From: Stomorhina lunata
Taxonomy: Eukaryota; Arthropoda; Insecta; Diptera; Rhiniidae
Reading direction: 5' to 3'
Assembly (NCBI GenBank): GCA_933228675.1
Contig: OW121742.1
Coordinates: 105,850,940-105,914,939, forward strand
Length of the DNA stretch: 64,000 nt
A program made the position numbers and the translations under genes. The notes below the pieces were generated by a model. The model ran no database searches, was not told the origin of the DNA, and was given only the letters and a program-made list of their open reading frames with translations. This document shows, one piece after another, positions 50,041-61,559 of this stretch (within the stretch, counting starts at the first letter, position 1; each line of letters starts with the position of its first letter).

Positions 50041-51285
50041 CATTTTCATCGACTATACGGAACTCTTTCCGTCGACTGTATAGAAGTCCGTATACTATTG
50101 AAAGAGTTTCTTCGACTTTATAAAGTTCTTTCGCTATAAAGAGTTTCATCGACTATATAGAGTTCCGTCAAATGTATAGAGGTCCATCGGCAATATTGAG
50201 TTTTGTCGACTTTAAATAGTTCCATCGGATATACAGAGTTTCATCTGCTGTATAGAGTTCCATCGACTATATAGAGTTTCATCGACTATGTAGAATTCTT
50301 ACGACTCTATGAAGTTCCGTCGACTATACTCTTCATAGTCGACGGAATTTCGACCCTATTAAGCTTCATCGACCTCATCGACCTTAGAGATTTCCGTCGA
50401 CTATATAGAGTTGATTCGACTCTATAGAGATCCATTGACTATATAGAGCTTCATTGACTAGACAGAGTTCCTTCTTCTATTAAAAGTTCCACCGACCCTA
50501 TAAAGTTTTGTCGACTTAATAGAGTTTCTTTGACTCTTTAGAGTTACATCGACTATTTAAAGTTCCATTGACTATATAGAGTTCCACCAGCGATATACTA
50601 TTGACTTACTTTGACTCTTTAGAGTTTCGACGACTATAAAGAGTTCCATTAGAACTATAGAGATCCATTGGCTATATTGAGTTCAACTGACTATATAGAG
50701 TTCCACTGACTATTTGGACTTTCATTGAATAGACCGAGTTCTATATTCTGTTAAGAGTTCCATGGACTCTTTAGAGCTGTATCGACTATATAGAGTTTCT
50801 ATAACCCTACAGAGTTCTATGAAATTTACAGAGTCTCTCGACTAATTATAGTTCCATCAAGTCAATAGAGTTCCGGAGACAATATAAAGTTGGTTTAACT
50901 CTATAGAGTTCTATCGACTGTATAGAGTTACATTGATTATATAGAGTTCCATCGGCTATATAGAGTTTAAACGACAATATAGAGTTCTGTCGACTATAAA
51001 AAGTTCCATCGACTTTATAGATTTCCAACGACAATATAGAGATCCATCGACTATAAAGAATTCCATCGACTATAGAGCGTTTCGTCTAATATATAGAGTT
51101 CCATTGACTTTATAGAGTTACATCGACTATGAAGTGTTCCATCGATAATATAGAGTACCATCGAATATATAGAGTTCCATTGACTATATAGAGTTAAATC
51201 GACTTTATAGAGTTCCATCAACAACATAGAGATCATTCGACTCTATAGAGCTTCATAGACTATAAATTGATTCTATAGAGACTAA
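50041..51285 (-). repeat. 19-bp satellite, inverted array B4
   Basis: About 65 diverged copies of the reverse complement (TATATAGAGTTCCATCGAC) of the B3 unit. With B3 it forms an inverted pair around a ~1.1 kb spacer. Confidence 0.94.
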
Positions 51286-51555
51286 GTCTCGCCCTTAACC
51301 GCCATGATTGCAGAATAAGTTATTGAAAACATCGTTCTTCGTTTTAAGCTGCCCTTCTGTAACAAAATTTGAACGAGGAGTCCAACCTTGTTAGTTTCGG
51401 TTGGAAGATCTACTTGAAAGCAGAGGTGACTATTTTGAAACCCGAAGACTTTTCTACATTTTGCAGTATTCTTGTATTTTTATTTAAAAACTTTACTGTC
51501 ATCTTCGAGATAGCACTTAAACGAGGAAATTTGTACAAATTTGGGAGTAGTTCCG
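51286..51555. other. Short unexplained segment next to LINE relic
   Basis: Complex, non-satellite sequence. The word 'ttttgcagtattcttg' and 'atcttcgagatagcacttaa' have similar counterparts right of the relic (52095-52170 and 52305-52350), so it may be a small repeat flanking the LINE fragment. Plus-strand open frame 51369-51656 runs into the relic and is not a gene. Confidence 0.4.
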
Positions 51556-52058
51556 CATCAGGTGCGTTAACACGACGGCTTCTTCTCTGGATTCCGATGA
51601 AGAGATTTTTATTTAGCCTTCGGAGTGTGTGTACTATCCTCCGCTATTTCCGCTGACATAACCCTACAGAAACAGGGATTTGGTTTGTCGCCTTTATTAG
51701 GTCTTCATTTCTTATGCGAGTCGGCGGTAAGAATTTGTTTGCAAAGGTTTGCAGGCGCATATCGATGGAATTTTGCGTTTCCAAGTTTTGCAACCTAAAT
51801 TATGAAGGGCTTGGCATTCATAACTTAGTTATTGTTGATTTTTGCTGAGATCTCCAAATAGCTCAGAGAATGCCGAATACAGATTTTGCCTTATTAATAT
51901 GGGATTCAAAATTCTCAAGGCCACTTTTTATAGATATCAAACTTCCCAGATCCTTCAATTATCTGGAAAGTTTGGTTTCTATCTACACATCCAACAACCT
52001 CGTTATTCACATTGATGTGTGTTGACGTCCTTGCGCCATAGCACCTAGGCCTAATCTT
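51556..52058 (-). pseudogene. Decayed non-LTR retrotransposon fragment, reverse transcriptase C-terminal part
   Basis: Collinear at DNA level, in the same orientation, with 60583-61120 of the better-preserved LINE remnant. Shared tracts include 'ggtgcg..aacacgacggc', 'cttcgtagtgtgtg..ctatcc', 'ttgtttgcaaaggttt', 'ccaaatagctc.gagaatgccgaat' and 'cacatccaa.aacctcgtta'. Many substitutions and indels break every frame, so it is an old copy. The start and end given are where I lose the match by eye. Confidence 0.85.
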
Positions 52059-53432
52059 ACTGAATAATACTGAAACTCGAAGTCATTTTTGCAGTACCAT
52101 TGTTTTCATATTTCAGAATTTCACAATAATCTTGGAAATATCAATTATTTAAAGCTTATGGTCAGTTTGTTCTTGACTTGAAGCGAAGATCGGAAGTTTC
52201 AAATTACTACCTTTCTCAAAACTAATGGTAGAGCAAGTAAAAGCTATTTGGAAACATCCGAAGTGGTAGAGGAACTGAAATACTGTTTCCTGCTTCTGCC
52301 TTCTAGTATCTGTGAAACTCTTCAAGATTTTGGAAAAGCACTTAACCCAATGCTAAACTTTAAATCGGCTTCTTGATAAAAATTATTGTTGCCAGTAACA
52401 CTTCTTCAACTTTTCTGAAAATAGGTCCTGAATTTATAGTTTGGGTTTATGAATATAAGTACCAATGGTACCACACTACTTAATCCCTTCACTGATACAT
52501 TCATCATCCAGCTTTTTGGATTCATTGACATTTTCAGCATCATTTGAAAGCTGTACTATGACATTAGCATGTGTATGAATGTTTATAACATTTCATTCTT
52601 GTTGAGCTTGCCATGACATTTGCCTTATGTACATCATATTTTTTGTTGGCTTTCAAATGGTTAATCAAATATTTGTGCGATATTTTAGTGGATAAATGCT
52701 GGTGATGTTTATGGATGGATTTTTCGGGGAGCCAACAAACCAAACGTCTATCCATCGAATTATAGTTAAATGTGTAGTTTTTTCTGGTTAAAAATATTTA
52801 CTTTATGGCTTTTACTAACATCAAAGCTTTTTTGCATGTGGAAAATAAGACAAAACTAATAAAATTTTCGGGGAAATTATTAGCTTTTGAATTTGTGTGT
52901 ATATGGAAAATTTATTGGTTTTTAAGTTTTTTGGAAAATTCAATTGAATTTGCGAGTATATGCAAGTGCACAGTTTTATTTATTTGACTAAATGTTTTTA
53001 TTGGAAAAGGTAATGTATCAAATATTGATTATACTAAAAGGTTTTTTGAAAAAGCACAAACAGACAGCCTTACATACATTTTCCAACTCTCATGCTTTGC
53101 ATAAGCTTCAACATAGAAGCAATAGGTTCCGTTGAAGTTGAGTCTTACGGCCAATAAATTTGACCCTCTTGAGCGATCCCATTCGAAAACCTAGTTCAGA
53201 TCACTTTCAGTGTTTAAATCCAGCTATTCCTCATTTTCACAACTTCTAGGAGTCTTAATTACAGAGTGAACAAATAGGAATGGTGACAACTGCAAAGAAA
53301 CTGATAGGATTGAAGGATTGACTTCGAATTTCATATAGATTTTACTGGACCTGAGCAATTCAGATCCTACCTTACCTCTATCTTTTTAACTCTCTTACTA
53401 ACTTGCTTTCTTTCTTTTAACTCTCCTTTCAG
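52059..53432. other. Unique DNA, probably the intron before the VWC exon
   Basis: It ends in a good 3' splice site: a T/C-rich tract at 53380-53430 and CAG at 53430-53432. Small open frames at 52564-52755 and 52805-52987 have no motifs. The upstream exon of the VWC gene is not recognised here. Confidence 0.5.
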
Positions 53433-55633
53433 ATTCCAATGATCTTCAATGCACACAAATCCAGTGTCCTACAAAATGCCCAGCCGACAGTTACCTCAAA
53501 TCCTCGCTCGACAAAGAAGAGGATGAGGAAGACTTTGAAGATTACGAAGATCCCTACATAGAAGAAATTGGTCACTTTGAGGAACTGCCACACGAATTGG
53601 AACTACCAGATCCTTACTCCTCCGAGCACAGTCTCAAAGAAAGACGGAGACGAGAGATTTTTCTCCAAGAAGACATTGAAAGATGCTGTGACGATCAGAA
53701 ATGTGTTTGCACTAAGTGTGACAATGTACCCAAATGTGCGAAAGACCACATTGCCATAGAGGTGCAAGAGGGCAAGGGAGTGCCGGGTGAATGTTGTTCC
53801 CTGTACAAGTGTGTAGAAAAACAGGAATGTCATTTGGGTGTCAAGCAAACCTGGTGGACGGGGAAATGTACAAAATGCTCCTGCTTTGGAGACAGTGAGC
53901 TGTGCACACAAATCTGTCCAGAAGAGGAGATATTACAAAATTGCTACTCTGAATACCTGCAGAAGCCTATGATGAATGGTGCCTTCTGGAAAGAGGGCGG
54001 CTGTATAAGTTGTTCCTGTGAACAGGGCGAGCGAAGCTGTATAACTCCTGTATGTCCTAAGTTGGATTGTAAGCATACGATAACATTTGAGGATGACTGC
54101 TGTCCCAAGTGTCTGGATGATGAGACAAATGAGAAGCCAGAAATTATAGACAACAAGAAAGAGGAAGATAAGGAACATGAGGACGATGAGTTTGAGGATT
54201 ATACTACAGAGTCCACTACCATTTCAACTCCCTCGATAAAGTTGTTAGAAGAAAGTAAATCATCTTCAGTACCAGATCATTCCAGTTATCCAGTTGTGGA
54301 TGCATCCCTTTTAACCACAACTCCTTCGCCCCTAGCAAATGAATACTCCACAGTTTCTCCAGTTTCTGAAAACTCCTCAACCTTAGAACCTGAAATTAAT
54401 GATCTATTCAAGGGAAGTTCTTCTAATATTGAAACCACTACATCTATATTAAATTTAACAGACACTTCAAACCTTGTTACTTCATCTACTCCAGTAATCC
54501 CAACTGAAGAGCCCAAATCTCCGATAGATTCATCAACAATAGTCATCAGTACCACAACGTTAAGACTATCTCCTTTCCAAGTAAAATCTGAAGAAGATTC
54601 TTCTACCGTGGCCACAACTACAGTAGCCTTCATTAGCGGAGATATCAGTCTAAATAAATCTACAACTACCGAAGAAGTAACAACTACAAAAGAAGTGACA
54701 ACATCTCCTTATCCATCAACAGCCAAGAGCACAACTGAACTTACCCCAGAGGAAACCTCAACTTTGGCAAATTCCATTGCTAGTTCAACAGAAGAGAGTT
54801 CCACCACCTCCTCGAGAATTTCTAGCGAGGAAACTTCCACTATTGCAACGGCAAAGCTTTCTTCCAAGGATTCTACTACTGTTTCTTTAAGAGTCTCGGA
54901 GACCACACAGTTATCTGAAAGCTCTGATGGATCCTCTACCACCATCTCTTCGAAAATTTCTAGCGAGGAAACTTCCACAATTGCAGAGGCAAAGTTTTCT
55001 TCCACAGATTCTACTACTGTTTCCCCAAGACTCTCGGAGACCACACAGTTATCTGAAAGCTCTGAAGACTCCTCTACCAGTTTCACTACAACAGCAGCCC
55101 CTGAATCTACTACATCGACAGAATCTACTACCATAAAAATGATCTCAACAACTACCGAACCTAAGACACAAGCCACATTCACAACAAATACTCCCGTAGA
55201 GTCGTCAACCGAGACCTCAGCACAAGATTACACAAACCCATCAACCTCGAGCCCTAAAACAACCCTCTCTACAACCACAACATCATCACCCTTTTTCTCG
55301 ACAAACGAGGTTTCCACAACAACATCAGCCCCGATTCTCAAGGAGTCATCATCCACAACTTCAGCTCCCGAGCCTCTAAAGCCCCTATTCCAACCTTATA
55401 ATGATTTCGAAAACGAAGAACAAAGTTCAAAAAACCCCCGCAATAAAATGCGCTTTGTATTCGATGAAATCGACTATTTGGTCATGATTGCCCTATTCGT
55501 GGGTTCCATCTTGTGCATTGCCTTGGGTTTGATAATACGTCATACCAAAAAGCATAAGAAAATGTACTCGAGTGTACCGAATTCGGAAACAAGTCTAAGT
55601 CAAAATTCAACCAATACCGTTTTGACGGTGTAA
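53433..55633 (+). CDS. Last coding exon of a VWC-domain, Ser/Thr-rich single-pass membrane protein
   Basis: Open from the splice acceptor (CAG at 53430-53432) to TAA at 55631-55633, ~733 codons; two bases complete a codon split with the previous exon. No in-frame ATG occurs near the exon start, so translation starts upstream. The first residues are Cys-rich (CTQIQCPTKC), then an acidic stretch, then von Willebrand C type modules: RCCDDQKCVC with PGECCSLYKC, then CTKCSC, and CISCSCEQGERSC ending DDCCPKC. A ~440-residue Ser/Thr-rich, mucin-like stalk follows, containing a 46-residue tandem duplication (138-bp period, ~54821 and ~54959). A ~21-residue hydrophobic segment near 55473-55535 is followed by RHTKKHKK (stop-transfer) and a short tail ending TVLTV. 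Likely a cell-surface protein; VWC modules commonly bind BMP-type ligands or matrix, but partner and name are not known to me. Confidence 0.92.
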
Positions 55634-55829
55634 ATGTGATATCGAAAGGGGGCAATAGATTTGTTTTGGATAAGAAAAGGGCTAGTGAAGAGTAGGTCCA
55701 ATAGGGACAGGATGGAGGGAGGAGGCAAGATATTAGGAAAGAGATTTTAGGTGAAGTGATTATGGGGGTATTTTTGGGGGGTTAATAGATTAAGGACATA
55801 AAAGGAAAATTTGAGTTCTCTTCAAAATT

Positions 55830-57380
55830 TTATAACTTTATAATGTTATAACTCTGTCATACTCTTTCTGAACTGTAATAAAATGTAGCTAACTGTTATA
55901 AATTCGTTTAAAGCTGTTTTAATCTAATTCAAAGCTTGTACAGCTTTTGTATAATTGTCTGAAACTGTTATAAACTATTTTAGAAACTGTTATAATATTT
56001 CTATAGACTGATATAATATGTCTTTAATTGTTATAAATTCGTCAAAAACGTTTACAATTAAATTCAAAACTATGTATAGTTGTCTGAAATTATTATAAAC
56101 TTTTAAAAAAAACTTTTATACAACTGTTATAATTTATTCCTAACTGTTAAAACGTTAAAAACTGTAAAATTTCGTTTTACACTCTTATGGCTGTTGTAGA
56201 ATTGTTTAAAATTTTTAAGAACTAGTTCTGAAACTGTTATACAACCGTTATAATCTTTCAGAAAGTTTATAACAGTTAATATAAACATTATCAAAACTGT
56301 TATTTAATGTTTAGAACTATTAAACGCTAGTTTGGAGTCTTTTTATAACTGTTATAAAATTCTGAAACTGTTATAATCTTCCTTTAACTTTTATAAACTT
56401 GCTAGAACTGTTATATACAAGTTGGAAACTCTTACATATTAGTTCCAAAATTGTAGTATAACTGTTATACTCTTTTTAAACTATTTTAATTTGTCTATAA
56501 CTGTTATAAAATCGTTAAAAAATCGTATATGATAGTTAAAAACTGTCATAACTATTACATAATGACTTAGAAAGGTTATAAAATATTTCTTAAACTGTTA
56601 TAATTTGTTTTTTAACTGTTATATTATGTCTATAACTGTTATAAAATCGTTAAAAATTGTTAAATGATAGTTTAAAACTCTTATAACTGTTATAAAACTG
56701 TTATAATTTGTTTTTAACTATTATAATTTGTTTATAACTGTTATAAAATCGTTAAAATTGTTAAATGAAAGTTGAAAACTGTTATAAAACTGTTATAATT
56801 TATTTTGTAACTTTTATAATTTGTCCATAACTGTTATAAAATCGTTAAAAATGTTAAATGATAGTTTAAAACTGTTATAACTGTTATAAAACTGTTATAA
56901 TTGGTTTATTAACTCTTATATTTTGTCTATAACTGTTATAAAACCTTTAAAAAAAATGGTAAATGATAGTTTAAAACTGTTATATTTCTAATAAAACAGT
57001 TATAATTTATTTTTGAACTGTTATAATTTGTCTATAACTGTTATAAAATCATTCAAAAATGTTAAATGATAGTTTAAAACTTTTATACTTGTTATAAAAC
57101 TGTTATAATTTGTTTATAACTGTTATAAAATCGTTAAAATGTTATATGAAAACTGTCATAACCATTATATAATGTCTTAGAAAGGTTATAAAATATTTCT
57201 TTAACTGTTATAATTTGTTTTTTAACTGTTATAATTTGTCTATAACTGTTATAAAATCGTTAAAAAATGTTAAATGATAGTTTAAACTGTTATAAAACTT
57301 TTGAGAAGTGTTAAACAACATTTGAAACTGTTATACAACAGTTATAATTTTTTTTAACTATTATAATTTCTTCTAAAATA
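55830..57380 (+). repeat. Degenerate AT-rich repeat of AACTGTTATAA words
   Basis: AACTGTTATAA and close variants recur dozens of times at ~20-50 bp spacing. A longer unit, 'tttgtctataactgttataaaatcgttaaaaa' then 'tgttaaatgatagtttaaaac', repeats irregularly (for example ~56620, 56730, 56820, 56920, 57030 and 57235). It begins in what should be the 3' UTR or just after the VWC gene. Confidence 0.85.
55877..55882 (+). terminator. Candidate poly(A) signal of the VWC gene
   Basis: AATAAA 244 bases after the stop codon. Other AT-rich words downstream could also serve. Confidence 0.45.
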
Positions 57381-59569
57381 TAATATTTTGTCATTTAACT
57401 CTAAATTAACCCAGAAAAAAATGTCGCCCTAATCACTTGCCGAAAAAAAGTAGAACAAAAATATTTTTTTTATTTTTTTTTAGATTTTATAGATTCTTTT
57501 TTTTATTTATTTATTTTCCAAATTATTATTATAATTTTAATTTAATTAAAAATTGATTTACCTTTTTTGTATTGATATGGATAAACATTTCAACTCAAAA
57601 AAAAATTATTATTGTTCAATTGTTTATCTTGAGGTTTTTATTTATTTTTCCTATATTTTTATTGACATAAAATTTTTTGTTAATAATTTTTTTTATTTTA
57701 TTTAGAATAAAAATACCAAATAATATTTAAAAACAACAATTTTTTTGTAGGCGTTATTTGTTTGCTTAATTAATTGTTAAATATTTATGAGTTTTTTTTT
57801 TGTGTAAGAATTTTTAATGGCACATTAAAAAATAATTAATTTGTTAAACATTGATAATTGTTTGAAAGAAAGAAAAGGAAGAGGAAAATTTTTATATAAA
57901 CAATTAAATATAAATAAAGAGAAAATATTGAAATTTAGGGTATTCGCAGGATGGAGTAATGTTGTAAGGTCATGATGTGGTAAAAGAAAATGAAAGGAGT
58001 TTTTAAAAACAAGAGATTTTAAAACTAATTGACAATTTTTCTTTATTATATGTGTGTCTATAGCATGATAGCATATCTTGTGAATACCCTTAAGATAAGA
58101 GAAAATCTTTAAAAAAAAAAGTATTAAATTAAGAAAATATTAAACAAATTTCATTAGCAAATTAATTTTAAATACAAAATCATAATTTAAATTTTACACT
58201 TGAAAATAGTTAAGAATTAAGGATTTAAAAATATTTTAAAAATTTATTTTTAATTTTTTTTTAATTTTCTTTTTTTTAACAAAATTATTTATTAACTTTC
58301 TTAATTATTTAAATATTTTTTCTGGATTATTTCATTTATTTTTCTTAATTTATTTCATTTCTTTTTTATTCTTAGCATTAAAAATGTGATAATTTTTTGT
58401 TAACAATTTAACAAAATATTTTTATAAATAATTTTAAAATAATTTAAATTTAATTTCTTTATATTAAAAAAAATCTATTATTTGTATTTTATTAAAATTA
58501 AAATTTTATTATTTTAGAAAAAGTATTATAGAAAATTATGTATTATTTAATAATTTTTAAAAAGATTATAAACAAACAAAAATTAACAACAACAACAATT
58601 TTAAAATTAATTTTAGAACTTTTATATTATTCAAAACAAAAAATTCCACTTACAAAATTTTCCTTTAATTTTAGTTGTAAAATTTTAATTGTAAAAAATT
58701 TAAACAACATTTTTTTCACATAAAAAAAAATTTCAATCAAAAAAAAATCATACCGCAAATAAATTTTAAATTTTTGTCATATAAAGAAAATTTTTAATTT
58801 TATTTAAAAACTTAAATTTAAATATAAAAAAAAAACGAAACTATTAGTTATAATTTGATTATATATAATTCTAATTAGGTTTCCAAGACGACACGATATA
58901 TAATTTTTCAAAATTCAAAACAAAGTTTTTTTGAAACTAAAAAGAAATTTCAAACAAAAATTCTTAAAAATTTAAAAAAAAGAATTCAAAATTTGATAAA
59001 ATCTAAATTTAAAAAAAAAAATTTCGGAATTTTTTAAGAATTAACTTTTTAACCTCATATTTTCCAAATTTTAAAACAAAATTTAAAATTCCAAAAAAAA
59101 ATTTCCTAAAACCTAAAAATTTTCAAATTTTGAAGAACCCAATTACAAACTCAAAACCAAAAAAAAAAAAACTCCAATACAAACGACATTTTTTTATAAA
59201 CCTTATGAATATTTAATATTTTTCTATTCTTTTATATTTATATATTTTTTTATTAATTTACATTTTCAATTCAAAATTTATGACTGAAATTGTTTAAAGA
59301 CCCATTTTATTTGCTATTCATTTTATATAATTAAAAATATGAAAATTGATTTACCCTCAAGGAAAGTCAAACAAAATTTTATTATAAAAATATTTTTAAA
59401 CATTTTGTAAAAAATTTTTCTTAATTTAGTTTAATTTTTATTATCAATAATTTAATTATAATCATAAATTTTTAAATAAATTATATTAAATATTCCTATA
59501 AAAAAAAACGAAGAAAAAACATTGTTTTATTTTAACTAAATAAGAATTATATCGACAAGTATTATGTTA
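57381..59569. other. Extremely AT-rich DNA without a supported gene
   Basis: Long A and T runs. Open frames such as 58538-58723 are composition-driven. No repeat array or RNA gene is recognised. Confidence 0.55.
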
Positions 59570-59766
59570 GAATACTTAAGCCTCTTGACAAACAACCTTT
59601 CAAAAACGTCGATATGCAGTTCCGTTCTTCTATAGCTAAAGTCGAATTTTTTTTGGTATGTTCTCCTAAGGGTTGGGTGGGAGGTAGAGTCTTCAAATAA
59701 CCCACACAGAAGAAACGATACAGACATTGCGATCTTATTTTACTTTAGTGCAATAAAGAGCTATCT
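59570..59766 (+). repeat. ~190-bp repeat, copy 1
   Basis: It begins 'aagcctcttgacaaacaacctttca', passes through 'cagttccgtt', 'ctaaagtc' and 'gcgatcttatt', and ends 'tagtgcaataaagagctatct'. It matches copy 2 at 59,950 in order and spacing. No frame is conserved. Confidence 0.8.
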
Positions 59767-59767
59767 T

Positions 59768-59768
59768 T

Positions 59769-59801
<33 letters not shown>

Positions 59802-59815
59802 TACTCTCTCTCTTA
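59768..59815 (+). repeat. CT microsatellite
   Basis: TCTCTC dinucleotide run with a few interruptions, at the right edge of the ~190-bp repeat copy 1. Confidence 0.9.
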
Positions 59816-59949
59816 TTATAACTAGACTAAGAACATATGATCTACTAAGAAGCAAAAAAATACCAACAAAATTTACCATGACGTTTATAATATGTACATA
59901 ATGTTTTTAAAATGACAGTTCGAGCTCAGTCAAGTTACAGCTTATGCCC

Positions 59950-60140
59950 CAAGCCTCTTGACTAAAAACCTTTCATAAATATCGATTTACAGTTCCGTTT
60001 GTTTATACATATCTAAAGTCAAATTTGATTCACATTTTTGTCTTAGGGTTAAGTGGTAGATTCTCCAAATAATCCTTAAAGAATTAACGATCCAGATATA
60101 GCGATCTTATTAATATTTAGTGCAATATAGAGCTATCTGG
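59950..60140 (+). repeat. ~190-bp repeat, copy 2
   Basis: It begins 'aagcctcttgactaaaaacctttca' and ends 'tagtgcaatatagagctatct'. It lies 380 bp from copy 1 in the same orientation. It could be a short interspersed element or a local duplication. Confidence 0.8.
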
Positions 60141-60479
60141 AACATCTACTTATCAGATATCCCAGTATTTATGATGAAGATATGGTCGCGAAAGTTGACG
60201 AGGACAGTTGACAGCAAGCCATACTTCAAGCTTGCAAATCAATTACTAGGAAGGGTATATATAAACTATTAACTGGGTCCACTATAAAGCTTCAGATTCA
60301 AAAATGTCGTCAGGACTGCGAAAAGGCAGTTTTGAAAAAACTTCTGCAGTGGCGTGGAAGGATGTTCCGAGATCAGTAGTCTTCTCAAAATGCTGACTAC
60401 CTCGCCCTCTGTCACTGTTAACATTCAAAAAACTTGTGGCAACTGATCCATTAGTTGTTCCGAAACTCTCGAGGTTCTC

Positions 60480-61524
60480 ATGAACACTCTTCTTCTTCTT
60501 CTCGAACTCTATTGCGAGATGTTCATTCCATGAATAGTTTGCTGTTTGTAACTCCGCATGAATTGACCTTCTCCTCGTTCTAGCAGGTGCGCCAACACGA
60601 CGGCCGCTTTCTTGTGGATTCCAACGAAGCGCTTGTCGAGCAATGTTGGTATTTGGCCTTCGTAGTGTGTGGCCTATCCACCGCCATTTCCGTTGGCATA
60701 CCTCTATAGAAGAAGGGATTTGGTTTGTAGCGTTTAGTAGATCTTCATTTCTTATGCAATTTGGCCACCATATATTAAGGATTTGCCGCAAGCATTTGTT
60801 TGCAAAGGTTTGTAGGCGCTTATCGATGACATTTGTGCGTTTCCAAGTTTCGCAGCCGTAATACAAGATGGACTTGACATTCGAGTTATATATTCGTAAC
60901 ATAGTTGTTGTTGATATTTGCCGACATTTCCAAATAGCTCGGAGAATGCCGAATGCAGATTTTGAATTATTAATACGCGATTCAATATCCTCGTCGGCGC
61001 CACCTTTTGTAGATGCCAAACTACCAAGATAATTAAAGGTACCTACACATCCAATAACCTCGTTATCCACATTGATGTGTGGCGACGGGTTTGCGCCACA
61101 GCCTCCAGTCATAATCTTTGTCTTGGAAATATTGATTTCCAGCCTATCTGACCGAGATTCAACAGTAATCGCGCTAGTGTTTTCTTGAAGGTGACCTGAG
61201 CTTTGGCTTAGAAGACATACGTCATCGGCGTATACCAAGTCCTCGAGTTGTTTAAAGGGTGTCCATTGGGATGACAAGGATAAAAAGTATGGCTGATAAA
61301 ATACATCCTTGTCTTACTTCAGTAGTAACTTCGAACGGATTAGACAACTTACCTTTATGTAAAACTCGACATTTAAAGTCCACGTACATTGCCCGAATTA
61401 AGTTCAGAATTTTCGTTGGCATGTTACGGTTTTCTAAAATTCTCCATAGATAGCTCCTATTGACACTGTTGAAGGCCTTCATAAAGTCGATAAACGCTAG
61501 GTAAATGGGGGTGCGGAATTCATT
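60480..61524 (-). pseudogene. Non-LTR retrotransposon (LINE) remnant with reverse transcriptase
   Basis: The minus-strand frame enters at ~61524 with TPIYLAFIDFMKAFNSVNRS, then RQGCILSAILF (RT motifs), and stops at 61252. A second frame picks up with WTPFKQLEDLVYADDVCLLS, so the YADD catalytic motif is kept but a frameshift and a small loss separate the two parts. It goes on through KTKIMTGG, FNYLGS, LYYGCETW, KWRWIGHTLRR and ARTRRRSIHAEL, the usual C-terminal part of this LINE type. The open frame runs on to 60282, but the last ~75 codons do not look like RT. The 5' part (endonuclease, ORF1) is missing, so this is a dead, 5'-truncated copy. Clade not assigned. Confidence 0.9.
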
Positions 61525-61559
61525 TCATTGTTCCAGTACTATTCATGGACACTCACTTC

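Noticed and set aside
53597..55633. Taking 53597 as the start codon of the VWC protein
   Set aside because: The codon there is TTG, and the same frame is open and Cys-rich back to the splice acceptor at 53432.
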